Below are positions 62,400 to 64,000 of a DNA stretch of 64,000 bases, piece after piece. The DNA lies in the NCBI RefSeq assembly GCF_021462225.1, contig NC_061794.1, forward strand, positions 20,511,284 through 20,575,283, written 5' to 3'. The translations under genes and the position numbers were made by a program. The notes beneath the pieces were generated by a model that ran no database searches, was not told the origin of the DNA, and saw only the letters and a list, made by a program, of their open reading frames with translations. The DNA is from Girardinichthys multiradiatus (Eukaryota > Chordata > Actinopteri > Cyprinodontiformes > Goodeidae). Position 1 is the first letter of the stretch; each line of letters opens with the position of its first letter.

Positions 62400-64000
62400 T
62401 GATTCACTACTTATTCCCTAGACTTTGCTAGTTAGTGACCTGATCTGTGACAATCAGATTGATTTATTTTGCCTCACAGAAACCTGGCTGCAGCAAGAGG
62501 ATTATGTTAGTATAAATGAGTCAACTCCTACTAATTATTTAAATTTTCACATTCCTCAAAATACTGGGCGAGGAGGAGGAGTAGTAACCATCTTTCAGTC
62601 CAATTTATTGATTAGTCCCAGACCAATCAATAGCTACAACTCTTTTGAATATCTAATCCTTAGTTTTCCTCATCCAAATTGCAAAGCACTAAAACCACTT
62701 CTGTTTGTTGTTTTGTACCGTCCACCAGGTCCTTACTCTCAATTTTTAGATCAGTTTTCAGACCTTTTATCTGATTTAGTGTTAAATACAGATACGGTTA
62801 TTATAGTGGGGGATTTTAACATTCATGTTGACACTGAAATGATAGCCTAAATATAGCGTTTAATGCTATCTTAGACTCAACTGGCTTTGCACAAAACATT
62901 AACAAACCTACCCACCTTTGTCTTCATTCTCTGGACCTTGTGCTGACATATAGCATTGAGTGTAAAGACATAACAATATTTCCTCATAGCCCTGTCCTGT
63001 CTGACCATTTTTTAATAACCTCTGAGTTTAATTTAACCGAGTACTCCACACCTGAAAGAAAATTTCATTATAGTAGATCATTATCAGACAATGCTGTAAC
63101 AACCTTTAAAGAATCTGTTCCACTTTTAATTTCCTCATTATCACAGAAAAGCAGAGTAGAGGGCAATAATTTTGTGTCTGCCCCTTCACAAATTGATTCT
63201 CTTACTCATAGTGTTACTTCATCATTGCGTGGTGCATTAGACAATGCAGCCCCCTTGAAAAAGAAGGTAATTATTCATAGGAGGCTGTTTTAATTTAGAG
63301 TTGCGTACTTTAAAGCACAATGTTAGAAAATTGGAGAGAAAATGACGCTCTACACACCTAGAGGATTCCTAATTAATCTGGAAAAATAGCCTACTGTTGT
63401 ATAAAAAGACACTTCGCCTAGCCAGAACAGCTTATTTCTCATCATTAATAGAAGAGAACAAGAATAATCATAGGTTTCTCTTTAGTACAGTTGCTAAACT
63501 TACACAGAGTTATGGCTATGTTGAGCCATCCATTCCCTTCGCTCTCAGCAGTCATGACTATATGGGATTCTTCTTAAAGAAAATTGATTCTATTAAAAAT
63601 AAAATCATTGACATACTCCCGAAGATGATTACTTCATCCTTAGCAAGTGAGACAACATTGGAAATAACTGCAGAACCTGGTTTGTGTTTGGACTGTTTTG
63701 ATCCTGTGGAGCTTCCTGAGTTATCAGAAATATTAGCTTCATCTAAACCTTCAACTTGTATGTTAGACCCAATCCCAACCAAATTATTTAAGGAAGTGTT
63801 CCCTCTGATTACCAGCCCCATTTTAGATATGATTAATCTATCTTTAGTAAATGGATATGTACCACAAGCTTTCAAGTTAGCTGCAATTAAACCTTTACTT
63901 AAGAAACCTTCGCTTGATCGAGATGACTTGAAAAATTACAGACCTATATCCAATCTTCCATTCTTATCTAAAATTCTTGAGAAAATAGTTGCTAATCAAA
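62400..64000 (+). mobile_element. L2-type LINE ORF2, frameshifted, runs off the window
   Basis: The first frame (62425-62850) encodes an AP-type endonuclease: LFCLTETWL, GRGGGVVTIF, LLFVVLYRPPGPYSQF and VIIVGDFNIHVD. A +1 shift leads to LDLVLTYS and SDHFLITSEF. After more shifts comes the reverse-transcriptase start: TCMLDPIPTKLFKEVFP, FKLAAIKPLLKKPSLDRDDL then KNYRPISNLPFLSKILEKIV. The order and wording fit L2/Maui elements. The 5' end is truncated near 62400. It lies antisense to the contactin. Confidence 0.88.

Overview
The window reads as teleost fish nuclear DNA. It holds small exons with GT/AG borders in long AT-rich introns, two neural vertebrate genes arranged tail to tail, and a heavy load of fish-type repeats: Tc1-like transposons, L2-type LINEs, a tRNA-derived SINE, a piggyBac-like MITE and a hAT-like fragment. 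The exact species cannot be told from the sequence.

Left part (about 0.26-29.3 kb, + strand): the 3' part of a band 4.1 family gene, best matched to epb41l1 (protein 4.1N). Sixteen exons join in frame to about 1,066 codons. They cover the FERM central and C-terminal lobes, the FERM-adjacent segment, a polar middle region with a 981-nt exon, and the conserved C-terminal domain ending at a TAG at 26672-26674. A polyadenylation signal follows at 29232. The first FERM lobe and the N-terminus lie left of the window.

Right part (about 31.8-61.3 kb, - strand): the 3' half of a GPI-anchored contactin of the CNTN3/4/5/6 group. Twelve exons join in frame to about 571 codons: the end of Ig5, Ig6, four fibronectin III domains (two exons each) and a short last exon carrying the GPI-anchor signal. 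The first Ig domains lie right of the window. About 2 kb of intergenic DNA separates the two gene ends.

The introns are filled with mobile DNA. The best-preserved element is a Tc1-like transposon at 8603-10212 with an intact 334-codon DD34E transposase, roughly 200-bp inverted repeats and a TA duplication. It abuts an older Tc1 copy. Two stacks of nested elements occur at 11.7-16.0 kb and 36.4-40.1 kb. A 585-bp tandem duplication at 4567-6059 copies a splice acceptor and the first bases of an epb41l1 exon. The window ends inside an L2-type LINE (from about 62.4 kb) that keeps endonuclease and reverse-transcriptase motifs but has frameshifts.

I found no clearly novel biological system. The items most worth a second look are the truncated decoy exon, the intact Tc1 copy, the two nested stacks (one holding an unidentified minus-strand reading frame), the piggyBac-like MITE, and an exon-like open stretch near 58.4 kb that I cannot name.
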